Assembly: GCA_017471925.1 (NCBI GenBank)
Contig: JAFURM010000046.1
Coordinates: 21,383-85,382 of the forward strand
Source of the DNA: Bacteroides sp.
Lineage (GTDB): Bacteria; Bacteroidota; Bacteroidia; Bacteroidales; Bacteroidaceae
Direction of reading: 5' to 3'
Length of the DNA: 64,000 bases
Below the pieces are notes generated by a model. That model was not told where the DNA came from. It saw nothing but the letters and a program-made list of their open reading frames with translations, and ran no database searches. A program made the translations under genes and the position numbers. How positions within the stretch are numbered: position 1 is the stretch's first letter; each line of letters opens with the position of its first letter. This document shows positions 8,938 through 18,711 of this stretch, in pieces.

Positions 8938-9795
8938 TTAACCATAAATGATGTTGCCGTTCTCGTCCTTGTATTCATCCAGGCCCTTTTCGTAAGTGGC
9001 CATGGCCCGCAGGCTCATGCCTACGCTGGAGAATCCGCCGTCGTGATAGAGATTCTGCATGGTCACCTTGCGGGTCAGGTCGGAGAACATGACGATGCAA
9101 TAGTCCGCACATTCATCTGCCGAGGCGTTGCCCAGGGGAGACATGCGGTTGGCAAAGTCAAACAGCTTGTCCATGCCCTTCACGCCGGAGCCGGCCGTGG
9201 TCATGGTAGGCGACTGCGATATGGTGTTGACACGCACGTGGTGTTCACGGCCATAGATATAACCGAAACTGCGGGCAATGGACTCCAGAAGAGCCTTGGC
9301 ATCGGCCATATCGTTGTAGCCATAGAAGGTGCGCTGTGCAGCCACGTAACTCAGCGCCAGGATGGAACCATAGTCGGCAATGGCATTCATTTTCTTGGCA
9401 GCTTGAATCATCTTATGGAAAGAGACAGCCGAGATGTCCAGCGTCTTGGAAAGCATGTCATAGTCCAGGTCATCATAAGTACGTTTCTTGCGGACATTGG
9501 GTGACATACCGATGGAGTGGAGCACGAAGTCCACCTGTCCGCCCAGCACTTCCATGGAACGTTTGAAAACATTCTCCAAGTCTTCCACACTGGTGGCATC
9601 GGCCGGAATCACTTCACAGTTCAGTTTCTCGGCCAGGGCAGACACTTCACCCATGCGCACGGCTACCGGTGTATTGGACAAGGTGATGACTGCACCCTCT
9701 TCCACCGCTTTCTCAGCCACCTTCCATGCGATGGACTGTTCGTTCAAGGCACCGAAGATGATGCCCTTCTTACCTTTTAGTAAATTGTAACTCAT
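8938..9795 (-). CDS. fabI: Enoyl-[acyl-carrier-protein] reductase (NADH), FabI type
   Basis: Catalyses the last reduction in each cycle of fatty-acid elongation. The 285-residue protein opens LLKGKKGIIFGALNEQSIAW, the glycine-rich nucleotide-binding start of FabI. The catalytic Tyr/Lys pair falls in YGYNDMADAKALLES around residues 157-167. SPMTTAGSGVKGMDKLFDF is the substrate loop. The ATG at 9793-9795 is preferred; codons upstream cross the promoter region. It is the first gene of a two-gene minus-strand unit with the RsmI-like methyltransferase. Confidence 0.95.
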   Translation of the reverse strand: MSYNLLKGKKGIIFGALNEQSIAWKVAEKAVEEGAVITLSNTPVAVRMGEVSALAEKLNCEVIPADATSVEDLENVFKRSMEVLGGQVDFVLHSIGMSPNVRKKRTYDDLDYDMLSKTLDISAVSFHKMIQAAKKMNAIADYGSILALSYVAAQRTFYGYNDMADAKALLESIARSFGYIYGREHHVRVNTISQSPTMTTAGSGVKGMDKLFDFANRMSPLGNASADECADYCIVMFSDLTRKVTMQNLYHDGGFSSVGMSLRAMATYEKGLDEYKDENGNIIYG

Positions 9796-9821
9796 ACCTA
9801 TTATTCTTGTTAATTCGGTCG

Positions 9822-9829
9822 CAAAGATA
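9822..9829 (-). promoter_or_regulatory. -7 element for fabI
   Basis: TATCTTTG on the minus strand, 26 bp upstream of the fabI ATG. No good TTTG at the expected -33 distance, so only the -7 box is supported. Confidence 0.5.
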
Positions 9830-9925
9830 GCACAAATAGGGCAAAAGTGTGCAATTTCCACGGTGAAATGACAAAATTTACACCAATTCCGTCAAATAGT
9901 ACACACCGTTTATCCTGCAATCCGC

Positions 9926-9933
9926 TACTTTTG
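9926..9933 (+). promoter_or_regulatory. -7 element for the GH28 operon
   Basis: TACTTTTG, a perfect -7 box, but without a clear TTTG 19-21 bp upstream. Absence of a -33 box is common at activator-dependent PUL promoters. It implies a leader of about 195 nt before the GH28 ATG at 10135. Confidence 0.55.
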
Positions 9934-10010
9934 CAAACGTAATTAAGAGGTTTTTTCATAATATTTATTTAAGGTTAGAATTAGGTTAACATGAATCTTT
10001 ATTATCGCTT

Positions 10011-10040
10011 CCGTAAGCCACTCGTGAGAGCCGCTTACGG
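10011..10040 (+). promoter_or_regulatory. Stem-loop in the long leader of the GH28 operon
   Basis: CCGTAAGC (10011-10018) pairs with GCTTACGG (10033-10040), with further CTC/GAG pairing inside. An AG-rich stretch follows (GAGGGTAATAAAAAAAGG), then the true start about 95 nt later. The 9796-10134 intergenic region otherwise holds only the two promoters. A role in post-transcriptional control is inferred. Confidence 0.4.
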
Positions 10041-10134
10041 GAGGGTAATAAAAAAAGGAACAATGCAGATGATTAAACCGCTTATTCAACGAACTATTAC
10101 CAGAAAACAAACAATTAATAATACTATTCATACA

Positions 10135-11745
10135 ATGAACACCTCCATCAAAAAGCTATGGGCACTTGTGTGTGCAGCATTCCCCATATTACTGATGCAT
10201 TCCTGCCAACAGGCAGGCTCACAAGTAGCTACCTCTACTGATACCGAGAACAGTATTTATGCCAACCTTCCATTTGAGATGAAACGGGTGGAGCGTCCCT
10301 CCTTCCCCGACTACACCGTGAACATTACCGACTTCGGTGCCGTAGCCGATGGTGTGACGCTGAACACCAAGGCCATCAACGATGCCATCCAGGCAGTCCA
10401 TGCCAAGGGTGGCGGTAAGGTAGTTATTCCCGAAGGTCTGTGGCTCACCGGCCCCATTGAACTGTTGAGCAACGTCAACCTCCATTCCGAACAGAATGCG
10501 TTGGTAGTCTTCTCAGACAACTTTGATGACTATCCCATCATCACCACTTCATTCGAAGGACTGAACACTCGCCGTTGCACCTCTCCTATATTTGCACGCA
10601 ATGCCGAAAACATCGCCATTACCGGTCTCGGTACATTCGACGGTTCGGGAGACAGCTGGCGTCCGGTGAAGAAAGGCAAGATGACGGCTTCCCAATGGAA
10701 CAATCTCATCAAGTCGGGCGGTGTTGTGGAAAACGATGTATGGTATCCCACAGCCGGTTCGCTGAAGGGTGCCAAGGCTACCAAGGAGTTCAACAACCCC
10801 TCCGGCATAGAGACCGAAGAGGACTGGAAAGAGATTCGTCCCTGGTTGCGTCCCGTGATGCTCAGCATTGCCAAGTGCAAGAAAGTGTTGCTTGAAGGTG
10901 TCACCTTCAAGAACTCTCCCAGCTGGTGTCTCCATCCGCTCTCTTGCGAACACGTCACCATCAACAAAGTGAAGGTGTTCAATCCCTGGTATTCCCAGAA
11001 CGGTGATGCCTTGGACCTGGAGTCATGCAACTATGCCCTGATTACCAACAACATCTTTGACGCCGGCGATGATGCCATCTGCATCAAGTCGGGTAAGGAT
11101 GAGGACGGCCGCAAGCGTGGCGAACCTTGCCAGAATGTAGTGGTGAAGAACAACGTGGTGCTGCACGGTCATGGCGGCTTCGTAGTGGGCAGCGAGATGT
11201 CCGGCGGTGTAAAGAACATCTATGTGGACAACTGCACCTTCTTGGGCACAGACGTCGGCCTGCGCTTCAAGAGCACCCGTGGCCGCGGAGGCGTAGTGGA
11301 AGGCATCTACATCAACAACATCAACATGATAGACATTCCTCACGAACCGCTGCTGTTCGACCTCTTCTATGGTGGCAAAGGTGCCGGTGAGGAGACCGAG
11401 GCCGAGTTGGCCGGTCGCATGAAGGCTGCCGTTCCGCCCGTGACGGAAGAGACTCCCGCCTTCCGCAACATCCACATCTCCAACGTGACCTGCAAAGGCT
11501 CAGGACGTGCCATGTTCTTCAACGGTCTGCCCGAGATGCCCGTTGAGAACGTGACCATCAAGGACGTAGTCATCAGCGAGGCCAAGGAGGGTATCATCAT
11601 CAGCCAGGCTGTCAACGTCACGCTGGACAACGTGGTCATCAAGACAACCGGCGAGGTACTGCAAATCAAGAATGCCAAGAACGTCAAAGTCAATGGCGAG
11701 GAGCATCAGAACGATTCGTCAAAGCCTTTGTCCATCCCTATGTAA
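10135..11745 (+). CDS. GH28 polygalacturonase-like lipoprotein
   Basis: Predicted pectin backbone hydrolase of 536 residues acting on galacturonan or rhamnogalacturonan. A lipoprotein signal ends LLMHSC. The right-handed beta-helix starts at VNITDFGAVADGVTLNT, the usual GH28 opening. Conserved catalytic blocks are visible in order: NGDALD (about 289), AGDDAICIKSG (about 309), GHGGFVVGSE (about 345) and LRFKSTRGRGG (about 376, the RxK-type motif). The start at 10135 gives the lipoprotein signal; the longer in-frame reading from 9991 would include the leader hairpin. First gene of the four-gene block GH28, GH78-BNR, DUF4861, GH43. Confidence 0.92.
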   Translation: MNTSIKKLWALVCAAFPILLMHSCQQAGSQVATSTDTENSIYANLPFEMKRVERPSFPDYTVNITDFGAVADGVTLNTKAINDAIQAVHAKGGGKVVIPEGLWLTGPIELLSNVNLHSEQNALVVFSDNFDDYPIITTSFEGLNTRRCTSPIFARNAENIAITGLGTFDGSGDSWRPVKKGKMTASQWNNLIKSGGVVENDVWYPTAGSLKGAKATKEFNNPSGIETEEDWKEIRPWLRPVMLSIAKCKKVLLEGVTFKNSPSWCLHPLSCEHVTINKVKVFNPWYSQNGDALDLESCNYALITNNIFDAGDDAICIKSGKDEDGRKRGEPCQNVVVKNNVVLHGHGGFVVGSEMSGGVKNIYVDNCTFLGTDVGLRFKSTRGRGGVVEGIYINNINMIDIPHEPLLFDLFYGGKGAGEETEAELAGRMKAAVPPVTEETPAFRNIHISNVTCKGSGRAMFFNGLPEMPVENVTIKDVVISEAKEGIIISQAVNVTLDNVVIKTTGEVLQIKNAKNVKVNGEEHQNDSSKPLSIPM

Positions 11746-11758
11746 TTCTCACTCAGCC

Positions 11759-14700
11759 ATGAAGTTGAGGGAATTATCCTGCCTTATTTTCGCTCTGTGC
11801 TGCCTCTCCATACAGGCCGCGCAGAGCGTTTCTGTTTCTACATGCGACCTGCGTGTGGAACAACTTGTCAACCCCTTGGGCATAGACACACCGCAACCAC
11901 GCTTCAGTTGGCGCATACGCAGCGAGCATCGCAACACCATGCAAACGGCCTACCGCATTCTCGTGGCCTCCTCCCCCCACCTGCTGGAGCTGGACAGCGC
12001 CGACGTGTGGGATTCGGGGCGGGTGGCTTCCGATGCCTCCATCTGGGTGGACTATCAGGGGAAGAAACTGTTGTCCAACGGGCGATATTACTGGAAAGTA
12101 CTGGTGGAGACCACGGCCGGCACGGCTCTCTGGAGCGAAACGGCCCACTGGAGCATGGGACTGCTGGGCGAGCATCGCTGGGCGGGACGATGGATTGGGC
12201 TTGACCGCCACATGCCCTGGGACGAGCCTACCCGTTGGTCAAGACTCTCTGCCCGCTACCTGCGCAAGGAGTTCTCCCTGAAAGAGAAAAGCATCAGGCA
12301 GGCCACGTTGCATATCAGCGGACTGGGGCTCTACGAATGCTTCATCAACGGACAACGGGTGGGCGACCTGGTACTGGCTCCTGCCCCCACCGACTATCGC
12401 AAGAGTGTGTTCTACAACACCTATGATGTGACCGCCCTCCTCACCCCCCACCAAGCCAACGCCATCGGCGTGACTCTGGGCAACGGACGCTACTACACCA
12501 TGCAGCAAAACCATCGGACCTATAAGATACTGAACTTCGGCTTCCCCAAGGTACGCCTGAACCTCATTGTGGAGTATGAAGACGGCACTCGGGAGACCAT
12601 CTCCACCAATACCGACTGGAAGTTGACTGCCGATGGTCCCATACGCAGCAACAACGAGTATGACGGTGAGGAGTATGACGCCCGCAAGGAGTTGGGACGC
12701 TGGAGCGAGCCGGGTTATGACGACAGCCGTTGGCAAGCAGCCGAACGTGTCTCTATCCCAGCCGGACTCACCCGCGCACAGATGATGCCCGGCATGAGGG
12801 TCGTGGAGCGACTCTCGCCCAGCGACATCCGTCAGCAGGCGCCAGGCAGATACATCATAGACATGGGACAGAACATGGTGGGATGGCTGCGACTGAAGAG
12901 ACTGCAAGGTACGAAGGGCGACAGCATCAGGCTGCGTTTCGCCGAGACGTTGCAGGCCGATGGCGAACTCTACACGGCCAACCTGCGCGATGCCAAGGCC
13001 ACCGACCTCTATATCCTGAAAGGAGGAGAGGAAGAAGAGTGGGCACCGCGCTTCGTCTACCACGGTTTCCGCTATGTGGAGGTAACCGGATTTCCCGGCA
13101 CCCCATGCACGGAAAACTTCATCGGCGAGGTGGTGAACGACGACATGCCCCGAAGCGGCACGTTGGAGAGTGACCACCCCACGCTGAACCAAACCCTGCA
13201 CAATGCCTATTGGGGTATCAGAGGCAATTATAAGGGAATGCCTGTGGACTGTCCACAGCGTAACGAACGCCAACCCTGGTTAGGCGACCGCTCCATGGGG
13301 TGCCTGGGCGAAAGTTTCCTCATGGACAACGGACCGCTCTACGCCAAATGGATGGACGACATCCGCGAGGCCCAGCGTGCCGACGGTTGCATCCCCGATG
13401 TGGCTCCAGCCTACTTCTACTACTACACGGACAACATGACCTGGCCCGTGACCTTCCTGTTGGTGGGCGACATGCTCTATGAGCAGTATGCCAACGATGC
13501 CCCCATCCGCAAGCACTATCCGGCCATGAAGCTGTGGCTGCAGCACATGCAGGAAGCCTATATGAACGAGGAGTTCATCCTCACCCGTGACCGTTACGGT
13601 GATTGGTGTGTACCGCCCGAATCGCCCGAGCTGATTCATTCCAAGGACAGCACACGCATCACCGACGGCCGTCTGATAGCCACCGCCTACTTCTACAAGT
13701 CACTGCAACTGCTGGCTAAGTTTGCCCGCCTGCAGGGCTATACGGAAGACGTGCAGGAGTATGAAGCCCTGGCAGAGAAGGTGAAAACAAGCTTCAATCG
13801 CCACTATTGGAAGGCTGAAAAGGGATACTACTCCAACAATACCGTCACCGCCAACCTTCTGCCGCTGGCTTTCGGCCTGGCCGACAGCACGCAAGGCAAT
13901 CTGGCTTCACGGGCCATCATTGACAAGATGGTGGATTACTACAACGCTACCATCCAGTGCGGCGTCATCGGTGTGCAATGGCTGATGAACGAACTGGTTC
14001 GGATGGGACGCAGCGATGTGGCCTACGTGCTGGCCACCCACAACAAGTACCCCGGCTGGGGCTACATGGCCGCCAAGGGAGCCACTACCATTTGGGAACT
14101 GTGGAACGGTGACACGGCAGACCCTTCCATGAACAGCGGCAACCACGTCATGCTGTTGGGCGACCTGCTGCCCTTCTGTTACCGCCATCTGGCCGGCATA
14201 GCAGCCTCCGCTCCCGGATTCAAGACGCTGAAGATGAAACCGGCCTTCGAACTGGAAGAGGTGGGCTACATCAAGGCATCCTACACCACCCCCTATGGTG
14301 AGGTGAAGAGTCATTGGACCCAAAGCCCGCAAGCGTATGAATGGCAGGTGACGATACCGGCCAACACGACGGCCGAAGTGTGGCTTCCACAGGCGGAAAG
14401 CGGTCTCATCAGCGAGAGCGGCCGCTCCCTGCAGCAGCAGGATGACATCACCATCCTGCGCCGGGAGGCGGGTTTCACCGTCTGCCGCATCGGTTCGGGC
14501 AGCTACCACTTCCGGATGCCCAAGAGTATAGAGGCAGGCAACGGTCGTCAAGGCATCCTGGCCGATGAGTTCATCTGCAACTATCCGCCCTTCCCCGAAA
14601 GTCATGCCGCCACCATCGTAGAAACCAAGAAAGGACTGGTGGCAGCCTGGTTTGGAGGCACCAAGGAGAAGAATCCCGACTGTTGCATCTGGGTGAGCCG

Positions 14701-15595
14701 TCTTACCAAGAAAGGGTGGACTGCCCCGCAAAAGGTGGCCGACGGCGTGTTGGACGGCACCAAGTATGCCTGCTGGAATCCGGTGCTCACCGTTACGCCT
14801 TCGGGAGAGCTGCAACTCTATTATAAAATAGGTGTAAACGTAGCCGGATGGAGCGGCCATGTAGTGACGTCACGCGACTGCGGCAAGACGTGGAGTCGTT
14901 CCAGAGCCCTCCCCCAAGGCTTCCTGGGCCCCATCAAGAACAAGCCGGTATGGATAGGCCATCGCATGATATGCCCCAGCAGCACAGAGGGCAAGGAGGG
15001 ATGGCGCGTACACTTTGAAATCAGCGAAGACGAAGGACGCACCTGGAAGATGGTGGGTCCCATCGCTGCCCAAGAGGTGACCGAGACCGACAAACTGAGG
15101 CGCAGCAATGCCCGACACACAACCATACAGGCCATCCAACCGACCATTCTGGTGCATCCCGACGGTGCGTTGCAGGCACTGTGCCGCACGCAGAACAACG
15201 GTTCGGTAGCCAGCACCTGGAGCCGCGACGGTGGAGAGACCTGGAGTCCGCTGGAGTTCATCGACCTCCCCAACAACAATTCGGGCATCGACGGCCTCCG
15301 ACTGCAGGATGGCCGCTACCTGTTGGTCTACAACCACTACCGCTACATTGCGGGCAAGAAGAAGAACCGCACGCCCATCAACGTAGGCATCAGTACCGAC
15401 GGTATGCACTGGCAGGCGGCCGCCATTCTGGAAGACTCGCCCATCAACCAATACTCCTACCCCTCCGTCATCCAAGGAAAGGACGGTAAGGTGCACATCG
15501 TCTACACCTGGCGCCGGCAGCGCATCAAGTATGTCTGCATAGACCCGGCCTGTCTCTCCTGCGGTTCCTTTGAGGAGAAGGGATGGAAAGAGTGA
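11759..15595 (+). CDS. GH78 alpha-L-rhamnosidase fused to a BNR (sialidase-fold) domain
   Basis: A 1278-residue secreted protein with a signal ending SIQAAQS. Residues 30-900 are a full GH78 enzyme: N-terminal beta domains (VNPLGIDTPQPRFSW), DCPQRNERQPWLGDRS with the acid Glu, and KGATTIWELWNGDT with the second Glu near residue 785, then the C-terminal beta domain. From about residue 925 (FPESHAATIVETKKGLVAAWFGG) a six-bladed BNR_2-type propeller follows, with Asp-boxes SRDCGKTWS, SEDEGRTWK and SRDGGETWS. The second domain's substrate is unknown; true sialidase activity is not supported. It starts 13 bp after the GH28 stop. Confidence 0.9.
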   Translation: MKLRELSCLIFALCCLSIQAAQSVSVSTCDLRVEQLVNPLGIDTPQPRFSWRIRSEHRNTMQTAYRILVASSPHLLELDSADVWDSGRVASDASIWVDYQGKKLLSNGRYYWKVLVETTAGTALWSETAHWSMGLLGEHRWAGRWIGLDRHMPWDEPTRWSRLSARYLRKEFSLKEKSIRQATLHISGLGLYECFINGQRVGDLVLAPAPTDYRKSVFYNTYDVTALLTPHQANAIGVTLGNGRYYTMQQNHRTYKILNFGFPKVRLNLIVEYEDGTRETISTNTDWKLTADGPIRSNNEYDGEEYDARKELGRWSEPGYDDSRWQAAERVSIPAGLTRAQMMPGMRVVERLSPSDIRQQAPGRYIIDMGQNMVGWLRLKRLQGTKGDSIRLRFAETLQADGELYTANLRDAKATDLYILKGGEEEEWAPRFVYHGFRYVEVTGFPGTPCTENFIGEVVNDDMPRSGTLESDHPTLNQTLHNAYWGIRGNYKGMPVDCPQRNERQPWLGDRSMGCLGESFLMDNGPLYAKWMDDIREAQRADGCIPDVAPAYFYYYTDNMTWPVTFLLVGDMLYEQYANDAPIRKHYPAMKLWLQHMQEAYMNEEFILTRDRYGDWCVPPESPELIHSKDSTRITDGRLIATAYFYKSLQLLAKFARLQGYTEDVQEYEALAEKVKTSFNRHYWKAEKGYYSNNTVTANLLPLAFGLADSTQGNLASRAIIDKMVDYYNATIQCGVIGVQWLMNELVRMGRSDVAYVLATHNKYPGWGYMAAKGATTIWELWNGDTADPSMNSGNHVMLLGDLLPFCYRHLAGIAASAPGFKTLKMKPAFELEEVGYIKASYTTPYGEVKSHWTQSPQAYEWQVTIPANTTAEVWLPQAESGLISESGRSLQQQDDITILRREAGFTVCRIGSGSYHFRMPKSIEAGNGRQGILADEFICNYPPFPESHAATIVETKKGLVAAWFGGTKEKNPDCCIWVSRLTKKGWTAPQKVADGVLDGTKYACWNPVLTVTPSGELQLYYKIGVNVAGWSGHVVTSRDCGKTWSRSRALPQGFLGPIKNKPVWIGHRMICPSSTEGKEGWRVHFEISEDEGRTWKMVGPIAAQEVTETDKLRRSNARHTTIQAIQPTILVHPDGALQALCRTQNNGSVASTWSRDGGETWSPLEFIDLPNNNSGIDGLRLQDGRYLLVYNHYRYIAGKKKNRTPINVGISTDGMHWQAAAILEDSPINQYSYPSVIQGKDGKVHIVYTWRRQRIKYVCIDPACLSCGSFEEKGWKE

Positions 15596-15627
15596 ACAGT
15601 GAACAACAACCCTTATACACACATATT

Positions 15628-16875
15628 ATGAAAAAGAAAACAGTTTTACTCGCCGCCCTCCTGAGCCTCTACGGATGGGCCGGAGCACAAGAGAACAAGA
15701 GCAGCACGGAAGTGACCGTGGAAGTGAGCAATCCCTGGAAGAAAGCCAAGAGCGATGCTCCCGTGGCCATCAGCCTGGACGAACTGAAGCCCGGCTTCCG
15801 CGTGCGTTCGGCCGTGGTGATGGACGGAACGACCGAAATTCCCTCCCAACTGGACGACCTGGACGGTGACCTGAAAGCCGACGAACTGGCCTTCGTCATA
15901 GACCTTCCGGCCAAGGGCAAGAAGAGTCTCACCGTCACCCTCTCTTCCGAGAAGAGCGACAAGCGATATCCCGCCCGCGTATATGCCACCCTGCTGGTGC
16001 GCGAGGCCAAGAAGAACAAGCACGCCCCGGCACAGTCCGTCACCGTGCCCGGCACGACCAACTTCTACAGCATGGTACACGGCCACGGCCCCATGTTCGA
16101 ATCCGAGTTGGTGGGCTACCGCATCTACTTCAACCAAAAGCAGACCATTGACCCCTACGGCAAGTTCAACAAGGGCCTGGAGATTGAAGAGAGTCTCTTC
16201 TACCCCACGCCCGAACAGCTGCAGCGTGGCTTCGGCGATGACGTGCTCATGGTGGGCAACAGCTGCGGCATCGGTGCCCTGAAGGGTTGGGACGGCCAGA
16301 AGGCCACCCACATCGAGCCGATAGCCTTCCGTACCGAGCGCATCCTCTCCTACGGTCCCATCCGCACCGTTGCCGAGGTGGAAGTGAAGGGCTGGGAATA
16401 CCAAGGTAAGGAACTGACCATGACCCAACGCTACATCCTCTATGCCGGCCACCGCGACCTGCTCATTGAAACCCGCTTCAGCGAACCGCTGGAGAACGAG
16501 TTGTTCTGTACCGGCGTGCAGAACATCATGGGTACCGAAACGGTATCTGACTCGGACCATAAGGGACTGGTGGGCAGTTGGGGACGCCACTGGCCCGTGA
16601 CCGACACCGTAAGGTATGCCAAAGAGACTGTGGGCATCGCCACCTACATACCCCGCAAGTATGTGGTACAGGAAGTGTCCGACAAGGACAACTTTCTCTA
16701 CACGCTCTCCGCACCCGGCCAACAAGGTTTCCACCACTACACGATGTTCACCTCACGCAAAGAGACTTTCGGCTATCCCGATGCCGACTCCTGGTTTGCC
16801 TACATGCGCCAGTGGAAGGAAGAACTGGAACATCCCGTTCTCGTCAAGGTGAAACCTGCCGACAAGAAGAAATAA
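15628..16875 (+). CDS. DUF4861 family secreted protein
   Basis: A 415-residue protein with a Sec signal ending YGWAGAQ. It matches my recollection of DUF4861 (KSLTVTLSSEK, TNFYSMVHGHGPMFESELVGYRIYFN, QTIDPYGKFNKGLEI, GSWGRHWPV), a beta-sandwich family found in PULs for uronic-acid-rich glycans. I do not know a proven reaction for this family. It sits 32 bp after the GH78 fusion gene and 36 bp before the GH43 gene, so a role in the same pectin pathway is inferred from context. The start at 15628 gives the signal peptide. Confidence 0.8.
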   Translation: MKKKTVLLAALLSLYGWAGAQENKSSTEVTVEVSNPWKKAKSDAPVAISLDELKPGFRVRSAVVMDGTTEIPSQLDDLDGDLKADELAFVIDLPAKGKKSLTVTLSSEKSDKRYPARVYATLLVREAKKNKHAPAQSVTVPGTTNFYSMVHGHGPMFESELVGYRIYFNQKQTIDPYGKFNKGLEIEESLFYPTPEQLQRGFGDDVLMVGNSCGIGALKGWDGQKATHIEPIAFRTERILSYGPIRTVAEVEVKGWEYQGKELTMTQRYILYAGHRDLLIETRFSEPLENELFCTGVQNIMGTETVSDSDHKGLVGSWGRHWPVTDTVRYAKETVGIATYIPRKYVVQEVSDKDNFLYTLSAPGQQGFHHYTMFTSRKETFGYPDADSWFAYMRQWKEELEHPVLVKVKPADKKK

Positions 16876-16911
16876 CGTCCACTCCAACCCAAGAAACTCA
16901 CAACAAACAAT

Positions 16912-18594
16912 ATGAGAAAGATGAAAAAGACACTGCTTTGCCTTGCCCTGGCGATGGCCGCGACAGCCGCCGCCCAAGAGGCAACCTATGTATCCGAAGT
17001 CTGGTCGCCCGACCTGGGCAACGGAAAGTACAAGAACCCCGTGCTCTATGCCGACTACTCCGACCCCGATGTCTGCCGCGTGGGCGATGACTACTATCTG
17101 ACGGCCTCCAGTTTCAACTGCCTACCCGGCCTGCCCATCCTTCACTCCAAGGACCTGGTGAACTGGACCATCATCGGCCATGCCGTGCGCTATGCCCTGC
17201 CGCCCATCGAAACTCCCGAGCGTCCCGAGCACGGCAATCGTGTGTGGGCACCGTCCATCCGTCATCACAACGGCGAGTTCTACATCTTCTGGGGCGACCC
17301 CGACCAGGGTGCTTTCATGGTGAAGGCCAAAGACCCGAAAGGTCCCTGGAGCGAGCCTGTATTGGTGAAGCCGGGCAAAGGAATCATCGACACCTGCCCC
17401 CTGTGGGACGAAGACGGCAAGGTCTACATGGTTCATGCCTATGCGGGCAGCCGTGCCGGCCTGAAAAGCGTCATCGCCATCTGCGAGCTGAACGCCGAAG
17501 CCACTCAAGCCATCACCCAGTCGCGCATCGTCTTCGACGGCCATGAGGCCCACAAGACCTGCGAAGGTCCCAAGTTCTACAAGAAGGGCGAATACTACTA
17601 CATCTTCCATCCCGCCGGCGGCGTGCCCACCGGATGGCAAGTGGTGCTCCGCTCCAAGAATGTCTACGGTCCCTATGAGTGGAAGACCGTCCTTGCCCAG
17701 GGCAACACCAACGTGAACGGCCCCCATCAGGGCGGTTGGGTGGACACCACCACCGGTGAAGACTGGTTCATGCACTTCCAGGACGTGGGTGCCTATGGAC
17801 GCCTGGTACACCTGCAGCCCATGAAATGGGTAGACGGCTGGCCCGTCATCGGCATCGACAAGGATGGCGACGGATGCGGCGAGCCCGTGCTGACCTACAA
17901 GAAGCCCAACGTGGGCAAGACCTATCCCAAGAACAATCCGCAGGAGAGCGATGAGTTCAACGGCTACACCCTCTCTCCCCAATGGCAGTGGCACGCCAAC
18001 ATCAACGAAAAGTGGGCCTACCATGCCGGCGACAAGGGCTACATGCGCCTCTACTCCTATCCCGTTCCGGCCGACTACAAGAGCCTTTGGGATGTGTCCA
18101 ACCTGCTGCTGCAGAAGACACCGGCCCCCAACTTCACGGCAACCATGAAGCTGACCTTCACCCCCGACACCCGCTACAAGGGCGAGCGCACCGGTCTCGT
18201 TGTGATGGGTCGCGACTATGCCGCCCTGGCTCTTGAAAACACCGACAAGGGACTTCTCCTCTCTCAAGTGGTATGTCCCAAGGCCGACAAAGGAGGCAGC
18301 GAGACGGTGAACGAGAGCGTGACACTGAACGACAGCACCGTCTACCTGCGTGTGAAGTTCACTGCCGACGGCAAGAAAATCAAGGAGAGCGAAGGCGGCC
18401 ACGACCTGCTCACCATGTGCCAGTTCAGCTACAGCCTGGACGGCAAGAAGTTCCAGCCGCTGGGCAAGCCCTTCCAAGTGCGTGAAGGGCAATGGATCGG
18501 CGCCAAGGTGGGAACCTTCTGCACCCGCCCTGCCATCAAGACCAACGACGGCGGATGGACCGATGTAGACTGGTTCCGCATCACGAAGAAGTGA
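16912..18594 (+). CDS. GH43 glycosidase with C-terminal beta-sandwich
   Basis: A 560-residue secreted enzyme, signal ending TAAAQ. The five-bladed propeller carries the GH43 triad: Asp in YADYSDPDVCRVGDDYYL (about 50), Asp in IIDTCPLWDEDGKVY (about 160) and Glu in KTCEGPKFYKKGEYYY (about 218). From about residue 340 a concanavalin-like domain follows (SDEFNGYTLSPQWQWHAN), as in the beta-xylosidase/alpha-L-arabinofuranosidase groups. Likely action: removal of arabinose or xylose side chains from pectin. Last gene of the first PUL block; an unusual repeat array with a hairpin follows. Confidence 0.9.
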   Translation: MRKMKKTLLCLALAMAATAAAQEATYVSEVWSPDLGNGKYKNPVLYADYSDPDVCRVGDDYYLTASSFNCLPGLPILHSKDLVNWTIIGHAVRYALPPIETPERPEHGNRVWAPSIRHHNGEFYIFWGDPDQGAFMVKAKDPKGPWSEPVLVKPGKGIIDTCPLWDEDGKVYMVHAYAGSRAGLKSVIAICELNAEATQAITQSRIVFDGHEAHKTCEGPKFYKKGEYYYIFHPAGGVPTGWQVVLRSKNVYGPYEWKTVLAQGNTNVNGPHQGGWVDTTTGEDWFMHFQDVGAYGRLVHLQPMKWVDGWPVIGIDKDGDGCGEPVLTYKKPNVGKTYPKNNPQESDEFNGYTLSPQWQWHANINEKWAYHAGDKGYMRLYSYPVPADYKSLWDVSNLLLQKTPAPNFTATMKLTFTPDTRYKGERTGLVVMGRDYAALALENTDKGLLLSQVVCPKADKGGSETVNESVTLNDSTVYLRVKFTADGKKIKESEGGHDLLTMCQFSYSLDGKKFQPLGKPFQVREGQWIGAKVGTFCTRPAIKTNDGGWTDVDWFRITKK

Positions 18595-18711
18595 CCCCTG
18601 CGCACCTTCTGCCGGCCATGCACGCCCAAAATCCGCTCCGGACGCAGAAGAATCCTTCACAGCCCGGACAGGAAGAAGGCAACAGGCCGGGCAGAAGTTA
18701 TGAATCCGGCC

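Noticed and set aside
14530-15595. C-terminal part of the GH78 fusion as a true sialidase
   Set aside because: Asp-boxes show the propeller fold, but I cannot find the Arg triad and FRIP motif of GH33.
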